DNA of 32,918 bases from Polaribacter sp. Its GTDB lineage: Bacteria > Bacteroidota > Bacteroidia > Flavobacteriales > Flavobacteriaceae. The stretch spans positions 1 to 32,918 of the forward strand of contig JANREL010000067.1 of NCBI GenBank assembly GCA_030758355.1, in the 5' to 3' direction. Below the pieces are notes generated by a model. That model was not told the origin of the DNA. It was given only the letters and a program-made list of their open reading frames with translations, and did no database searches. This document shows positions 1 through 8,545 of the stretch, in pieces. The position numbers and the translations under genes were made by a program. Position 1 is the stretch's first letter, and each line of letters begins with the position of its first letter.

Positions 1-51
1 TACTAGTTTGTTGTAAAATACACTCGTAAAATTACTTAAATTCACTCGTTT

Positions 52-393
52 TTGACTTATCAAAAAGTAATTGAATGTGTTTTTTTTACTAATTTTCCGA
101 AAGCAATCATAATTTTTGCATTTACAAAAAAAAGCATATCCTATGAAGATATTTCAAACTTTGAAGAATTGCATATCACTGAAAAACCTAACAAAGAAAC
201 AACTACGGAATCTCTAAAATGGGTTCATATAACCATTAGTAATGTAATGGGGAATCTATTAGTAAATTACTAGAAGATAAAAGGGAAATATCTTCAATTA
301 TATCTAAAAGAGTTTGTTTCCAAATTAAGTAGAAGATATTTTGAGGAAAAATTCTTCTGTAGGCTTGTAATTTCAAATATCACAAGCATATGA
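52..393 (+). pseudogene. Remnant of an IS1595-family (ISXO2-like) transposase
   Basis: Only the C-terminal part of a DDE transposase is recognisable. One frame reads through SYEDISNF, HITEKPNKETT and LKWVHITISN, reaches an in-frame TAG at 271-273, then continues in the same frame with GKYLQLYLKEF, SRRYFEEKFF and RLVISNITSI to a TGA at 391-393. The order and wording match the end of ISXO2-like transposases (typically WVHIxISNxK, then KYLQxYLNEF, then NRRYFG). A stop at position 37-39 and loss of the N-terminal and most catalytic residues show that the copy is dead. I see no clear terminal inverted repeats or target duplication. The family call rests on remembered motifs, not a search. Confidence 0.6.
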
Positions 394-431
394 CAATATA
401 AGGGCCAATCAGTATTTTATTATTCCAAAAT

Positions 432-464
432 AAAAAAACCCAAGATGTTTGTTCTTGGGTTTTT
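432..464 (-). terminator. Intrinsic terminator of typA
   Basis: AACCCAAGA at 437-445 pairs exactly with TCTTGGGTT at 453-461 across a 7-nt loop, and A/T runs flank both sides. Read on the minus strand, the hairpin sits about 25 nt past the typA stop and ends in a run of seven U. The flanking T run on the plus strand means it could also stop plus-strand transcripts. Confidence 0.8.
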
Positions 465-486
465 ATGTTAAAATATATCTTTAAAA

Positions 487-2256
487 TTATTTAAAATTTA
501 TTTTACGCATACGTAAATTTGCTGGAGTCACCTCTAAATACTCATCATCTCTAATATATTCCATACATTCTTCAAGTGAAAAAGCAGTTTTTGGTGCTAT
601 TTTCATTGCTTCATCAGAACCTGTTTTACGCATATTTGTTAACTGTTTTCCTTTGATAAGGTTCACAGCCATATCGGAATCTTTACTGTTCTCCCCAACA
701 ACTTGACCAATATAAATTTCCTCATTGATATCAATAAAGAAACTTCCTCTATCTTGTAATCTGTCGATTGCATAGGCAGTTGCTTTTCCTGTTTCCGAAG
801 AAACAATGGCACCTTTTAGGTCCTCAGCAAACTCTCCTTTGAAAGGCCCGTATTCAGAAAAACGGTGATTGATGATGGCTTTACCTGCAGTGGCGGTCAA
901 TATTTTATTTCGCAACCCAATCAATCCTCTTGAAGGAATAGTGAATTCTAAATGCTGTAAATCACCTTTTGGCTCCATCACTAATAAATCACCTTTTCGC
1001 AACGAAACCAAGTTGATAGCTCTTGAAGAAACATCTTCAGGAACGTCTATTGACAATGTTTCATAAGGCTCGCATTTTACACCGTCAATGTCTTTCATGA
1101 TTACTTTTGGTCGTCCAACTTGCAATTCATATCCTTCTCTACGCATGGTTTCTATCAATACTGATAAGTGTAAAACACCACGTCCGTAGACATTGAATTT
1201 GTCTTCAGTATCAGTATCTTCAACGCGCAATGCCAAGTTTTTTTCGGTTTCTTTTTTCAAACGATCACGCAAATGACGAGAAGTTACAAACTTTCCTTCT
1301 TTTCCGAAAAATGGTGAATTATTGATGGTAAACAACATACTCATGGTTGGTTGATCCACTTCAATTCTTGGCAATGCTTCAGGATTTTCAATATCAGCAA
1401 TCGTATCTCCAATATCAAATCCTTCAATTCCAGTAATAGCACAAATATCACCACTACGTACTTTTGATACTTTGGCTTTGCCCATTCCTTCAAATACATG
1501 CAATTCTTTGATACGCACTTTTTTGAAACTACCGTCAGCTTTACACAACATGTAGTCTTTGTTTTCTTCTAAATCGCCTCTGTAGATTCTTCCGATTGCA
1601 ATTCTTCCTGTAAATGCAGAAAAATCTAACGAAGTAATTTGCATTTGAGGTGAACCTTCTCTGTAAGGAGCCTCTGGAATTGACTCGATAACAGCATCAA
1701 GTAAATCTATAATATTATCTTTTGGTTCTTTCCAATCTGTTGACATCCAACCGTTTTTAGCAGAACCATAAATGGTTGTAAAGTCTAATTGATCTTCAGA
1801 AGCTTCTAAAGCAAACATTAAATCGAATACTTTTTCGTGAACGATATCTGGCGTGCAGTTTTCTTTGTCGACTTTATTTACAACTACAATTGGTGTTAAT
1901 CCTAATTCTATGGCTTTACCCAATACAAAACGAGTTTGTGGCATTGGACCTTCAAAAGCATCAACCAACAATAAAACACCATCAGCCATTTTTAGTACAC
2001 GTTCTACTTCTCCACCAAAATCAGCGTGACCAGGCGTATCAATTACATTGATTTTTACATCTTTATAAACTACAGAAACGTTTTTGGAAAGAATTGTAAT
2101 TCCTCTTTCACGTTCTAAATCGTTGTTATCTAATAACAAATCTGTACGTTCTTTACGATCGTCTAAGATTTTTGCTTGGTCAATAATTTTATCTACTAAT
2201 GTTGTTTTTCCGTGGTCAACGTGGGCAATGATTGCGATGTTTCTAATTGATTGCAT
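487..2256 (-). CDS. typA: Ribosome-associated translational GTPase TypA/BipA
   Basis: A 589-residue translation-factor GTPase of the EF-G/LepA superfamily that binds the 70S ribosome and supports 50S assembly and stress adaptation. The G motifs are intact: AHVDHGKTT at residues 11-19 (G1), RERGITI at 49-55 (G2), DTPGH at 73-77 (G3), NKVDK at 127-131 (G4) and GSAK near 165 (G5). The domain II, EF-G-like and C-terminal TypA regions follow without a break, and the length is close to the usual 600 or so residues. The ATG at 2254-2256 is preceded by a good -7 element, and a strong terminator follows the stop, so the gene looks monocistronic. It is cytosolic and unrelated in function to its neighbours. 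Confidence 0.96.
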   Translation of the reverse strand: MQSIRNIAIIAHVDHGKTTLVDKIIDQAKILDDRKERTDLLLDNNDLERERGITILSKNVSVVYKDVKINVIDTPGHADFGGEVERVLKMADGVLLLVDAFEGPMPQTRFVLGKAIELGLTPIVVVNKVDKENCTPDIVHEKVFDLMFALEASEDQLDFTTIYGSAKNGWMSTDWKEPKDNIIDLLDAVIESIPEAPYREGSPQMQITSLDFSAFTGRIAIGRIYRGDLEENKDYMLCKADGSFKKVRIKELHVFEGMGKAKVSKVRSGDICAITGIEGFDIGDTIADIENPEALPRIEVDQPTMSMLFTINNSPFFGKEGKFVTSRHLRDRLKKETEKNLALRVEDTDTEDKFNVYGRGVLHLSVLIETMRREGYELQVGRPKVIMKDIDGVKCEPYETLSIDVPEDVSSRAINLVSLRKGDLLVMEPKGDLQHLEFTIPSRGLIGLRNKILTATAGKAIINHRFSEYGPFKGEFAEDLKGAIVSSETGKATAYAIDRLQDRGSFFIDINEEIYIGQVVGENSKDSDMAVNLIKGKQLTNMRKTGSDEAMKIAPKTAFSLEECMEYIRDDEYLEVTPANLRMRKINFK

Positions 2257-2278
2257 AAGTGCGTTCTAAAATTTCGTG

Positions 2279-2286
2279 CAAAAGTA
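2279..2286 (-). promoter_or_regulatory. Bacteroidota-type -7 element for typA
   Basis: The minus strand reads TACTTTTG, a full match to TAnnTTTG, 22 nt before the typA ATG. At the -33 position there is TTC instead of TTG. The predicted 5' leader is about 18 nt. Confidence 0.5.
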
Positions 2287-2400
2287 GTGCTTTATAAGTA
2301 ATTACACGAATTATAAATGATTAATTTGATTGGTTAATAAGAATGATAATTTTGAATCAAAAATGAATATAACTACTTATATTTAAGGAATTTAAAAAAA

Positions 2401-2703
2401 TCACAGAGATGTTTTGTCTTTTGTTGGATCATCTCTAAAAGCCGATGGCAAAATATCCGGAATCAATTTCACCAACAAAGGCAACAACAAAGTACCCCCA
2501 GGTAATAAAAAAACAGCCAAAGCAGGAACTGATTTGCAGATATCAATCAAATGGATTTTTATCTTTTCTTTTTCCTCTTCATTGAGTTTTGTTTTGGTAG
2601 ATTTCTTAATCAAATACATGGCTTCTTTGCTTTGAGACAATTCTTGATACAAGCGTAATTTGTTTCTTTGCAAAAGAGCTTTAATTTCTTCTTTATTCAG
2701 CAT
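2401..2703 (-). CDS. Short LETM1-like protein
   Basis: A 100-residue protein. Residues 1-50 are charged and helical; a hydrophobic segment, about 58-88, contains LLPGGTLLLPLLVKLIPDIL, and the tail reads PSAFRDDPTK. The Pro/Gly-rich hydrophobic stretch followed by LPSAF resembles the core of the LETM1 domain, known from mitochondrial cation-exchange and ribosome-binding proteins and from Bacteroidota proteins of unknown role. It is much shorter than those proteins and covers only the core. Its ATG directly abuts the TAA of the proline dehydrogenase gene (TAA|ATG), so it is almost certainly co-transcribed and probably translationally coupled. No enzymatic residues are visible. The family call is by resemblance only; a small inner-membrane-associated protein is the safe description. 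Confidence 0.6.
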   Translation of the reverse strand: MLNKEEIKALLQRNKLRLYQELSQSKEAMYLIKKSTKTKLNEEEKEKIKIHLIDICKSVPALAVFLLPGGTLLLPLLVKLIPDILPSAFRDDPTKDKTSL

Positions 2704-3867
2704 TTATAATTTTCTTCTTTTGCGTTCTGTGGTAAGTAGGTTTAATTCTCTACTTGTTTGTCCAGCTACAGAGGTATTTTCTTCAGCTCTTCTTATCAAA
2801 TAAGGCATTACATCACGTACAGGCCCAAAAGGCAAATATTTAGCAACGTTATAACCCTCTTTTGCCAGATTGAAACTAATGTGATCACTCATTCCAAATA
2901 ATTGACCAAACCACAAGCGTTTATCATTTTTCTTTATTTGATATTTGTTTGCTAATTCCATCAATAAATACGAACTATTTTCATTGTGAGTTCCAGCAAA
3001 TAAAGCCATTTTTGGATGTTCCACGATAAATTTAATAGCTGCATCATAATTTTCATCAGTATCTTTTTTACTGTCACAAATGGGTGAACGATAGCCTTTT
3101 TCTTCAGCTCTTTCACGTTCTTTTTCCATATACGCGCCTCTCACCACTTTCATTCCTATATGGTAACCTTTTTCTTGTGCTTTGGCATAAACTTTTTTCA
3201 AATAGTCCATTCTGTCATGTCTGTACATTTGTAGAGTATTGAAAACTATTGCTTTATCTTTATTGTAAGTTTCCATTAGATTCTCAATTAATGCATCAGC
3301 AGCATCTTGCATCCAACTTTCTTCGGCGTCAATTAAAATAGGAACATTTTTTTCTTGCGCTTTTTTACAAACTTTGTGAAAGCGTACTTCTATTCTTTCC
3401 CATTCTATTTGTTCTGAATCTGTCAATATTTTTTTTTCAGTAATTTTTTGATACAATGCAAAACGTCCAAATCCTGATGGTTTGAAGACAGCGAACGGAA
3501 TAGATTTTTTTTCTTCACAAAAATCAAGTATTTTTAAAATCTTTTGTAGAGCATCATCAAAACTAGCTTCTTCATCTTTACCTTCAACGGAGTAGTCTAA
3601 AACACTGTGAACATTTCCTTCAATGTACATTTTTTCGATAACAGCTAAACAATCTTCTTCTGTAACTCCGCCACAAAAGTGATCAAAAACAGTTGAACGA
3701 ATCAAGCCTTCAATAGGCAAATGCGCTTTTAAAGCAAAATTTGTTACTGCCGAACCAATGCGAACCATAGGCTCATTTTGAATCATTTTGAACAAAAAAT
3801 ATGCGCGTTCGAGCTGGGAATCTGATTTTAAAGAAAAAGCAACTTCGGTATTATCAAAAAGTTTCAT
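2704..3867 (-). CDS. Proline dehydrogenase (monofunctional, FAD-dependent)
   Basis: Oxidises L-proline to 1-pyrroline-5-carboxylate, passing electrons through FAD to the respiratory chain. At 387 residues it is a single PRODH-domain enzyme lacking the P5C dehydrogenase half of PutA. The (beta/alpha)8-barrel motifs are visible: VVRGAYMEKE at 241-250, GTHNENS at 292-298, GQLFGMSDH at 321-329 and, at 344-364, the final motif with YLPFGPV, R359-R360 and EEN, where the arginines bind the substrate carboxylate. The ATG at 3865-3867 follows a perfect -7 element. The LETM1-like gene is fused to its 3' end as an operon partner. proC, the opposite-direction enzyme of proline metabolism, lies 8 kb away in the arg operon. 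Confidence 0.93.
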   Translation of the reverse strand: MKLFDNTEVAFSLKSDSQLERAYFLFKMIQNEPMVRIGSAVTNFALKAHLPIEGLIRSTVFDHFCGGVTEEDCLAVIEKMYIEGNVHSVLDYSVEGKDEEASFDDALQKILKILDFCEEKKSIPFAVFKPSGFGRFALYQKITEKKILTDSEQIEWERIEVRFHKVCKKAQEKNVPILIDAEESWMQDAADALIENLMETYNKDKAIVFNTLQMYRHDRMDYLKKVYAKAQEKGYHIGMKVVRGAYMEKERERAEEKGYRSPICDSKKDTDENYDAAIKFIVEHPKMALFAGTHNENSSYLLMELANKYQIKKNDKRLWFGQLFGMSDHISFNLAKEGYNVAKYLPFGPVRDVMPYLIRRAEENTSVAGQTSRELNLLTTERKRRKL

Positions 3868-3892
3868 AAATTAATTACTAATAATTTGATTA

Positions 3893-3900
3893 CAAAGATA
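3893..3900 (-). promoter_or_regulatory. -7 element for the proline dehydrogenase operon
   Basis: The minus strand reads TATCTTTG (perfect TAnnTTTG), 25 nt before the ATG. About 20 nt upstream the -33 triplet is TTT rather than TTG. The element lies in the divergent gap shared with aroB. Confidence 0.5.
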
Positions 3901-3961
3901 GTTCAAGAGTGCAAATAATTAAATTATTTCTTTTTAATTTGCGCATCCAAAATAATCATTC

Positions 3962-5020
3962 ATGCAAACGATTGAAGCAGCCACTTATCCTGTTTATTTT
4001 CATCAAAAAGGATACAACGCACTTAGAAAATTAATAACCGATAAAAAGTATTCAAGTATTTTTATTTTGGTAGATGAAAATATATTAACACACTGTTATC
4101 CATTATTTTTAGAAAAACTGCAGTCCCCTTTAGATATTCAGTTGATTGAAATTCCGTCTGGAGAAATTCATAAAAATTTAGAAACTTGTGTGGCTGTTTG
4201 GAACAAAATTACGGCACTCGGCGCGGATAGAAAAAGTATGTTCATAACCCTTGGTGGTGGTGTTATTACTGATTTAGGTGGATTTGTGGCTTCATGTTTT
4301 AAACGTGGAATTGATTTTGTTAACATTCCAACCACGTTATTGTCTATGGTTGATGCATCAGTTGGAGGAAAAACCGGAGTTGATTTAGGGGTATTGAAAA
4401 ATCAAATTGGTTTGTTTGCAAATCCGCAAATGGTCATTGTTGATGATGAGTATTTGAAAACTTTATCACCTCGTGAAGTGACATCTGGAATGGCAGAAAT
4501 CATCAAATATGGATTGACGTATGATATGAAACTATTCAATCAAATAAAAAAGTTTAAAGAACAACAAATCAACGAATTAATACATCGTTCTATTGAAATA
4601 AAAAATGAAGTTGTTTTGCAAGATCCTAAGGAAAAACACTTGCGGAAAATTTTAAATTTCGGGCATACTTTAGGGCATGCTATTGAATCATTTTACTTAG
4701 AATCTGTCTCTAAAGAAACATTAACTCACGGTGAAGCTATTGCCATTGGTATGATTTGCGAAAGTTATCTTTCGTCTAAATTACTAAATTTTTCAGCGGT
4801 AAAAGTTGCTGAAATTAAAGAAACTATTTTATCTATTTATCCGAAAATTTTACTTGAGAAAGAAGATTTTCCTGAAATTATGCACTTGCTACAACACGAT
4901 AAGAAAAATGTAGGTGGCAATGTGAATTTCGTATTACTATTTGATTTTGAGGATTATAAAATAGATTGTAAAGTTGCTGATGACCTTATAATTGAAAGTT
5001 TAGAATACTATAATATGTAA
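3962..5020 (+). CDS. aroB: 3-dehydroquinate synthase
   Basis: Second step of the shikimate pathway: DAHP to 3-dehydroquinate, using catalytic NAD+ and a divalent metal, in the cytosol. The length of 352 residues is normal. The NAD-binding stretch GGGVITDLGG is at 98-107, followed by IPTTLLSMVDASVGGKTGVD at 122-141. The metal ligands are E179 (GMAEIIKYG), H235 (FGHTLGHA) and H256 (THGEA). All expected residues are present. It stands alone, divergent from the proline dehydrogenase operon across a 94-bp gap, and faces the LytTR regulator gene, with a stem-loop between them. I see no convincing -33/-7 pair for aroB itself. Confidence 0.96.
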   Translation: MQTIEAATYPVYFHQKGYNALRKLITDKKYSSIFILVDENILTHCYPLFLEKLQSPLDIQLIEIPSGEIHKNLETCVAVWNKITALGADRKSMFITLGGGVITDLGGFVASCFKRGIDFVNIPTTLLSMVDASVGGKTGVDLGVLKNQIGLFANPQMVIVDDEYLKTLSPREVTSGMAEIIKYGLTYDMKLFNQIKKFKEQQINELIHRSIEIKNEVVLQDPKEKHLRKILNFGHTLGHAIESFYLESVSKETLTHGEAIAIGMICESYLSSKLLNFSAVKVAEIKETILSIYPKILLEKEDFPEIMHLLQHDKKNVGGNVNFVLLFDFEDYKIDCKVADDLIIESLEYYNM

Positions 5021-5027
5021 TTCGAAA

Positions 5028-5053
5028 TTTAATAATCAACCTTGGTTATTAAA
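5028..5053. terminator. Stem-loop between convergent aroB and the LytTR gene
   Basis: TTTAATAATC (5028-5037) and GGTTATTAAA (5044-5053) form a 10-bp stem with one G-U pair and a 6-nt loop, centred in the 54-bp convergent gap. The stem is AT-rich and has no long T run on either side, so it is a weak bidirectional terminator candidate. Confidence 0.4.
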
Positions 5054-5074
5054 TGCTGAAGCATACATTTGGTT

Positions 5075-5830
5075 TTATTCAATCCAACTTTTAAAATCCT
5101 TCACACGTTCTCTACTGACAATAATCTCAGTTTGTGAATAGGATTGTAAGATCAATTTCAATCGTGAATTGGAATAGGCTATAATATCTTTAATAGCATT
5201 GATATTCACAATAAAGGTTCTGTTGACTCTAAAAAATTGTTCTGGATCTAATTGCTCTTGCCAAATTTCTAGTGAGTTGTCTAACAAAAAACTCCGTTTT
5301 TCGATCGTATAACAATAAGTTGCTTTGTTTTCGCTAAAAAAACATTCAATGTTATCTGTTGAAATTATCTTGATATGAGACCCTACTTTTATAGACAATC
5401 GTCTTTTAAATTTTCGATCTAAAGGATTTATCAATAACTTCTTGATATCATCCAAGTTAACCATCAAATCTGTTTTTTGTGGTTGATTTTTTTTAAATTG
5501 TTTTACAGCATTTGCCAATTCTTCTTCATCAATAGGCTTTAGCAAATAATCAATAGAGTTCAATTTGAATGCTCTGAGCGCATATTCATCATAAGCCGTT
5601 GTAAAAATAATGGCACTTTTTACTTCAATTTCCTCAAAAATTTCGAAAGACAATCCGTCAGATAATTGAATGTCTAAAAAAATCAACTCAGGATGTTTAC
5701 TATTTTGCAACCAATTCAGAGATTCCTCAACCGAATGCAACATTTCTTGAACCTCAATATCCAAGGCTGCTAACATTCTGCTGAGTCTTCTTGCTGCTGG
5801 TTTTTCATCTTCGATAATGACAACTTTCAT
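5075..5830 (-). CDS. LytTR-family response regulator
   Basis: A 251-residue two-domain DNA-binding response regulator. The receiver domain (1-120) has the acidic pair E7-D8, phospho-acceptor D53 (LIFLDIQLSDG), T78 (IIFTTAYD) and K98 (LLKPID). The LytTR domain, about 145-250, contains the usual IKIISTDNIECFFSE and FRVNRTFIVNINAI stretches and binds direct-repeat DNA. It is the last gene of a five-gene unit, 2 nt behind a 2TM gene, and its partner is the LytS-type kinase encoded at 6469-7815. The unit probably regulates itself through the direct repeats at 8333-8362. Its wider regulon cannot be inferred from this window. Confidence 0.92.
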   Translation of the reverse strand: MKVVIIEDEKPAARRLSRMLAALDIEVQEMLHSVEESLNWLQNSKHPELIFLDIQLSDGLSFEIFEEIEVKSAIIFTTAYDEYALRAFKLNSIDYLLKPIDEEELANAVKQFKKNQPQKTDLMVNLDDIKKLLINPLDRKFKRRLSIKVGSHIKIISTDNIECFFSENKATYCYTIEKRSFLLDNSLEIWQEQLDPEQFFRVNRTFIVNINAIKDIIAYSNSRLKLILQSYSQTEIIVSRERVKDFKSWIE

Positions 5831-5832
5831 TA

Positions 5833-6171
5833 TTACTTTAGATTTTTGTAATGGTTATTTTCTTTCTCTAAATATTCTTTGATTTTTCGTTCTTCCCAAT
5901 CTTTTCCAAAACCTAAAAATTTAGTTCCAAAAACGCCAAACCAATGAAAAAAAAGACCAATACCCCAAAATATTGGAGTAGAATATACTCCAAAATTGCT
6001 AATTGCTTCTGTAAAACTTGCTCCACTCTTCATCAATCCGAAAATAATTATTCCGCTTATAAAAATATTTACTGCAATAAATACAACCAAATGCACATAA
6101 AATCCTTTGATGTCTTTTACTCTTTTTTTAGCCCTATTATAGCTTTGTTCTCTTAAAAATTGCTGTTCCAT
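5833..6171 (-). CDS. 2TM-domain membrane protein (copy 3 of the locus)
   Basis: A 112-residue protein with an N-terminal basic stretch (YNRAKKRVKDIKGFY), two transmembrane helices at about 26-48 and 62-82, and a C-terminal GFGKDWEERKIKEYLEKE motif. This layout defines the small 2TM domain, common in Bacteroidota next to LytS/LytTR systems. Both ends carry strong positive and negative charge and probably face the cytoplasm. It is clearly homologous to the neighbouring 95-residue protein and to the tail of the histidine kinase, so the locus holds three tandem copies. Its role is unknown; a membrane partner of the kinase is a reasonable inference. Gaps to both neighbours are under 5 nt. Confidence 0.85.
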   Translation of the reverse strand: MEQQFLREQSYNRAKKRVKDIKGFYVHLVVFIAVNIFISGIIIFGLMKSGASFTEAISNFGVYSTPIFWGIGLFFHWFGVFGTKFLGFGKDWEERKIKEYLEKENNHYKNLK

Positions 6172-6175
6172 TGTA

Positions 6176-6463
6176 CTAATTATTTTGGTTCATAAATTCT
6201 TTAATTTTACGCTCCTCCCAGTCTTTTCCTAAACCGAGTAATTGAAAACCAAAAATTCCCAGCCAATGAAAAAACAATCCTAATCCCCATCCCAGAGCCG
6301 AAAACCAAAACCAATAAAAGCTTGGAGTAAATCTTAAATTTATAAATATAATGACCGGAATTACTAAACTATACGTTGTTAAATGCGTATAAAAACCTTT
6401 TATTTCTTTGACTCTTTTTTGAGCTCTTTCATATGCTTGCTGATTATTAAATGTTGAATTCAT
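6176..6463 (-). CDS. 2TM-domain membrane protein (copy 2 of the locus)
   Basis: A 95-residue 2TM protein: basic helix YERAQKRVKEIKGFY, TM1 at about 27-46 (VIPVIIFINL), TM2 at about 51-75 (FYWFWFSALGWGLGLFFHW), then GLGKDWEERKIKEFMNQ. TM1 and the aromatic YWFWF segment are nearly the same as in the kinase C-terminal module (IVIPLLIYINL, FYWFWFPL), so these two arose from a recent duplication. The 112-residue copy is more diverged. It lies 5 nt after the kinase stop and 4 nt before the next 2TM gene. Function unknown. Confidence 0.85.
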   Translation of the reverse strand: MNSTFNNQQAYERAQKRVKEIKGFYTHLTTYSLVIPVIIFINLRFTPSFYWFWFSALGWGLGLFFHWLGIFGFQLLGLGKDWEERKIKEFMNQNN

Positions 6464-6468
6464 ACTTT

Positions 6469-7815
6469 TTATTTTTTGTTTTCTTGATTCATTAATTCTT
6501 TTATTTTGCGCTCTTCCCAGTTTTTTCCTAAAAATATATTGAAATTTTGAACTTCTAAATATTTAAATATCAGGCTGATTCCCCAAAATATTAACGGAAA
6601 CCAAAACCAATAAAAGTCTGATAAAAATTGTAAATTGATGTAAATCAAAAGCGGAATTACAATGCAGTAAGAAACTAAACTTTGGTAAAACTCTTTTAAC
6701 CTTTCCACTTTTTCTATGGCATTTGCATACTTATTGTTTTCTAAACTCTCTCGATACATATTGTCGTTCATTTTGATTAATAGTGGAATTCTCACCTTAA
6801 ATGTTTTGTTATTATTTTCTATTAGCACACTTTTTTGAGTAATTAATCCATATCTATCAGCAATGTTTTGTAACCCAACTTTGGTACTTTTTCCAATTAC
6901 TTCTTTAGGATGTACGTTGTTTTCAATTACCAAAAAGTCATTTTCTTCATAAATACTAATTGTTAAGGGTTTGGATGAAGAAACTACGTTGTGTTTCACC
7001 GCATTTTCAAGTAATAATTGCAACGAAAGTGGCACAATTTTCAACTCTTGATTACTTACAGATACTGGAATATTGAATTGTACGGCATCTTCAAATCGCA
7101 TTGACAACAATTCCATATACGTTTTTGCAAACGTCAATTCTTCTGTTAATGGAATCAAATCTTTGTTTCTTTGTTCTAAAACATATCTATATACTTTTGA
7201 TAATTTGGTGGTAAACTTTTCTGCTTGAGTTGGATTTTCACTGATTAAACTTGTTAGTACATTCAAACTATTGAATAAAAAATGTGGATCTATCTGACTT
7301 TTTAATGATTCGAATTTGGCTGTTTCTGTTTTTGCAACGATTTCTTGTTGGGTACTTTCCTGTTTAACAGATTTTTTCCACTCAATCATAAAACTTCTTG
7401 CATGCAAAAATGCTGAAATTCCAAAAGATAAAATGGTGTAGAAAAAATGTATCCAAAGGTTACTTCCTTTGAAAAAATTATTTGGATTGTTTTCGTTGAT
7501 TACTATAAAATTGATATAATTGATCAATAAGACAACAGGAATTGTATAAACAATGGTAGCAATAATTCCTATCCAAACTCGCTGATTGGTCTGCTCAACC
7601 CAACTCCATTTTTTACTCAATTCATCATTGATTACACCTTGACCAAATCCCAACCCAAAAGAATACATTGCGGAAATCAATAAATTATGAGCGATTGCTA
7701 AGAAAGAAAAATCTTGGTTTAAAAGTGTGAAAACAATCGTAAAAATTAAAGTGATTTTCAAACTGGTAAAAACACCATCTTTAAAGCTATTTCTTAAGGA
7801 TATTTTGATAGCCAT
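6469..7815 (-). CDS. LytS-type sensor histidine kinase fused to a C-terminal 2TM module
   Basis: Membrane sensor kinase of the His_kinase/HATPase_c (LytS/YehU) class and presumed phosphodonor to the LytTR regulator. I choose the ATG at 7813-7815 over a TTG two codons upstream; residue numbers here count from that TTG, which would give 450 residues. Four TM helices span about 22-140. The His box is SQIDPHFLFNSLN with H180, the N box LLENAVKHN with N273, and the G box VGLQNIADRYGL at 315-326; the kinase normally ends near IPLLI at 345-349. Here the frame runs on through M351 into a full 2TM module (TM at about 383-399 and 403-420, then GKNWEERKIKELMNQ). No stop separates them. A sequencing error removing a stop is the alternative. 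Confidence 0.9.
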   Translation of the reverse strand: MAIKISLRNSFKDGVFTSLKITLIFTIVFTLLNQDFSFLAIAHNLLISAMYSFGLGFGQGVINDELSKKWSWVEQTNQRVWIGIIATIVYTIPVVLLINYINFIVINENNPNNFFKGSNLWIHFFYTILSFGISAFLHARSFMIEWKKSVKQESTQQEIVAKTETAKFESLKSQIDPHFLFNSLNVLTSLISENPTQAEKFTTKLSKVYRYVLEQRNKDLIPLTEELTFAKTYMELLSMRFEDAVQFNIPVSVSNQELKIVPLSLQLLLENAVKHNVVSSSKPLTISIYEENDFLVIENNVHPKEVIGKSTKVGLQNIADRYGLITQKSVLIENNNKTFKVRIPLLIKMNDNMYRESLENNKYANAIEKVERLKEFYQSLVSYCIVIPLLIYINLQFLSDFYWFWFPLIFWGISLIFKYLEVQNFNIFLGKNWEERKIKELMNQENKK

Positions 7816-7844
7816 AATCAATAATATATTCGTAAAACTCGTTA

Positions 7845-8261
7845 TTAAAATTTAATTTTTAAAGATACATTTTTCTCTGAGACTGCAAACTTTGCTCTAT
7901 CAAAAGTTGGAGGCCCATAAGTCATCACATTGTTAGAAGCGCCATAATCTTCAATAGGCATTCCATTTGGTGAAAAATCCATTTTATTATTATCATTCTT
8001 GTCATGATAACAAATAACGGCATATTCTCCATAAGACACATTTTCAAAAGTTACAGTACTTTTTCCGTCTACGATTTTTACATTCCTTGCCTGAATTGGT
8101 TTTAGCATAAAGGTTGCTTTATCATACAACGCAAAACCTACCTTTCCAGTATCAGAAGAAACATTGATAACTTCTGCTGTGACACTTGCTTTTTCTTGAG
8201 CAATTACTGAATTCGTAATGAATGAAACTAACATTACTACTATTGATGTTACTAATTTCAT
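7845..8261 (-). CDS. Secreted DUF2141 protein
   Basis: A 138-residue protein with a clear Sec signal peptide (basic MKLVTS, hydrophobic core, cleavage near AQ at 21-22), so the mature part is periplasmic or extracellular. The remaining 115 residues form a compact beta-rich domain with the DUF2141 hallmark: GEYAVICYHDKNDNNKMD, then NGMPIEDYGASNN. The Asp/Asn-rich DKNDNNKMD loop looks like a calcium-type site, which is an inference. It is the first gene of the unit, 29 nt before the kinase ATG. A role as stimulus, cargo or output of the LytS/LytTR system is plausible but unshown. Confidence 0.88.
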   Translation of the reverse strand: MKLVTSIVVMLVSFITNSVIAQEKASVTAEVINVSSDTGKVGFALYDKATFMLKPIQARNVKIVDGKSTVTFENVSYGEYAVICYHDKNDNNKMDFSPNGMPIEDYGASNNVMTYGPPTFDRAKFAVSEKNVSLKIKF

Positions 8262-8332
8262 GATTTTTTGTTTTTTAGATTAATGATGACACAAAAGTGC
8301 GACAGGAGTTACCTTTAAAAAATTGATTGTAA

Positions 8333-8362
8333 CCCAACTGTCATTTTTTTAGGATGAATTGT
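8333..8362 (-). promoter_or_regulatory. Candidate LytTR operator: two 9-bp direct repeats 21 bp apart
   Basis: On the minus strand ACAATTCAT (8362-8354) is followed by ACAGTTGGG (8341-8333); start-to-start spacing is exactly 21 bp, with a 12-bp spacer. The second repeat matches the published LytTR-site consensus [TA][AC][CA]GTTN[AG][TG] at every position and the first at all but one. Downstream, CACTTTTG at 8299-8292 is a one-mismatch -7 element for the DUF2141 gene. This places the repeats just upstream of the -33 region, where an activator would sit. Confidence 0.5.
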
Positions 8363-8545
8363 CATAAAATAAAACTTATTTTTTTGATAGAAATAGTACA
8401 CTAAAAAATTACCAAAAATGTATTTATTTCAATAAATGCTAGTAAATTCATAAATCAATCCTTATTTTAGTTACGATTTCATAAAACTTTCAAAAAAATA
8501 ACTTGTTTTCAATAATAAGTTTTAAAAAATATATACTTTTACTTC

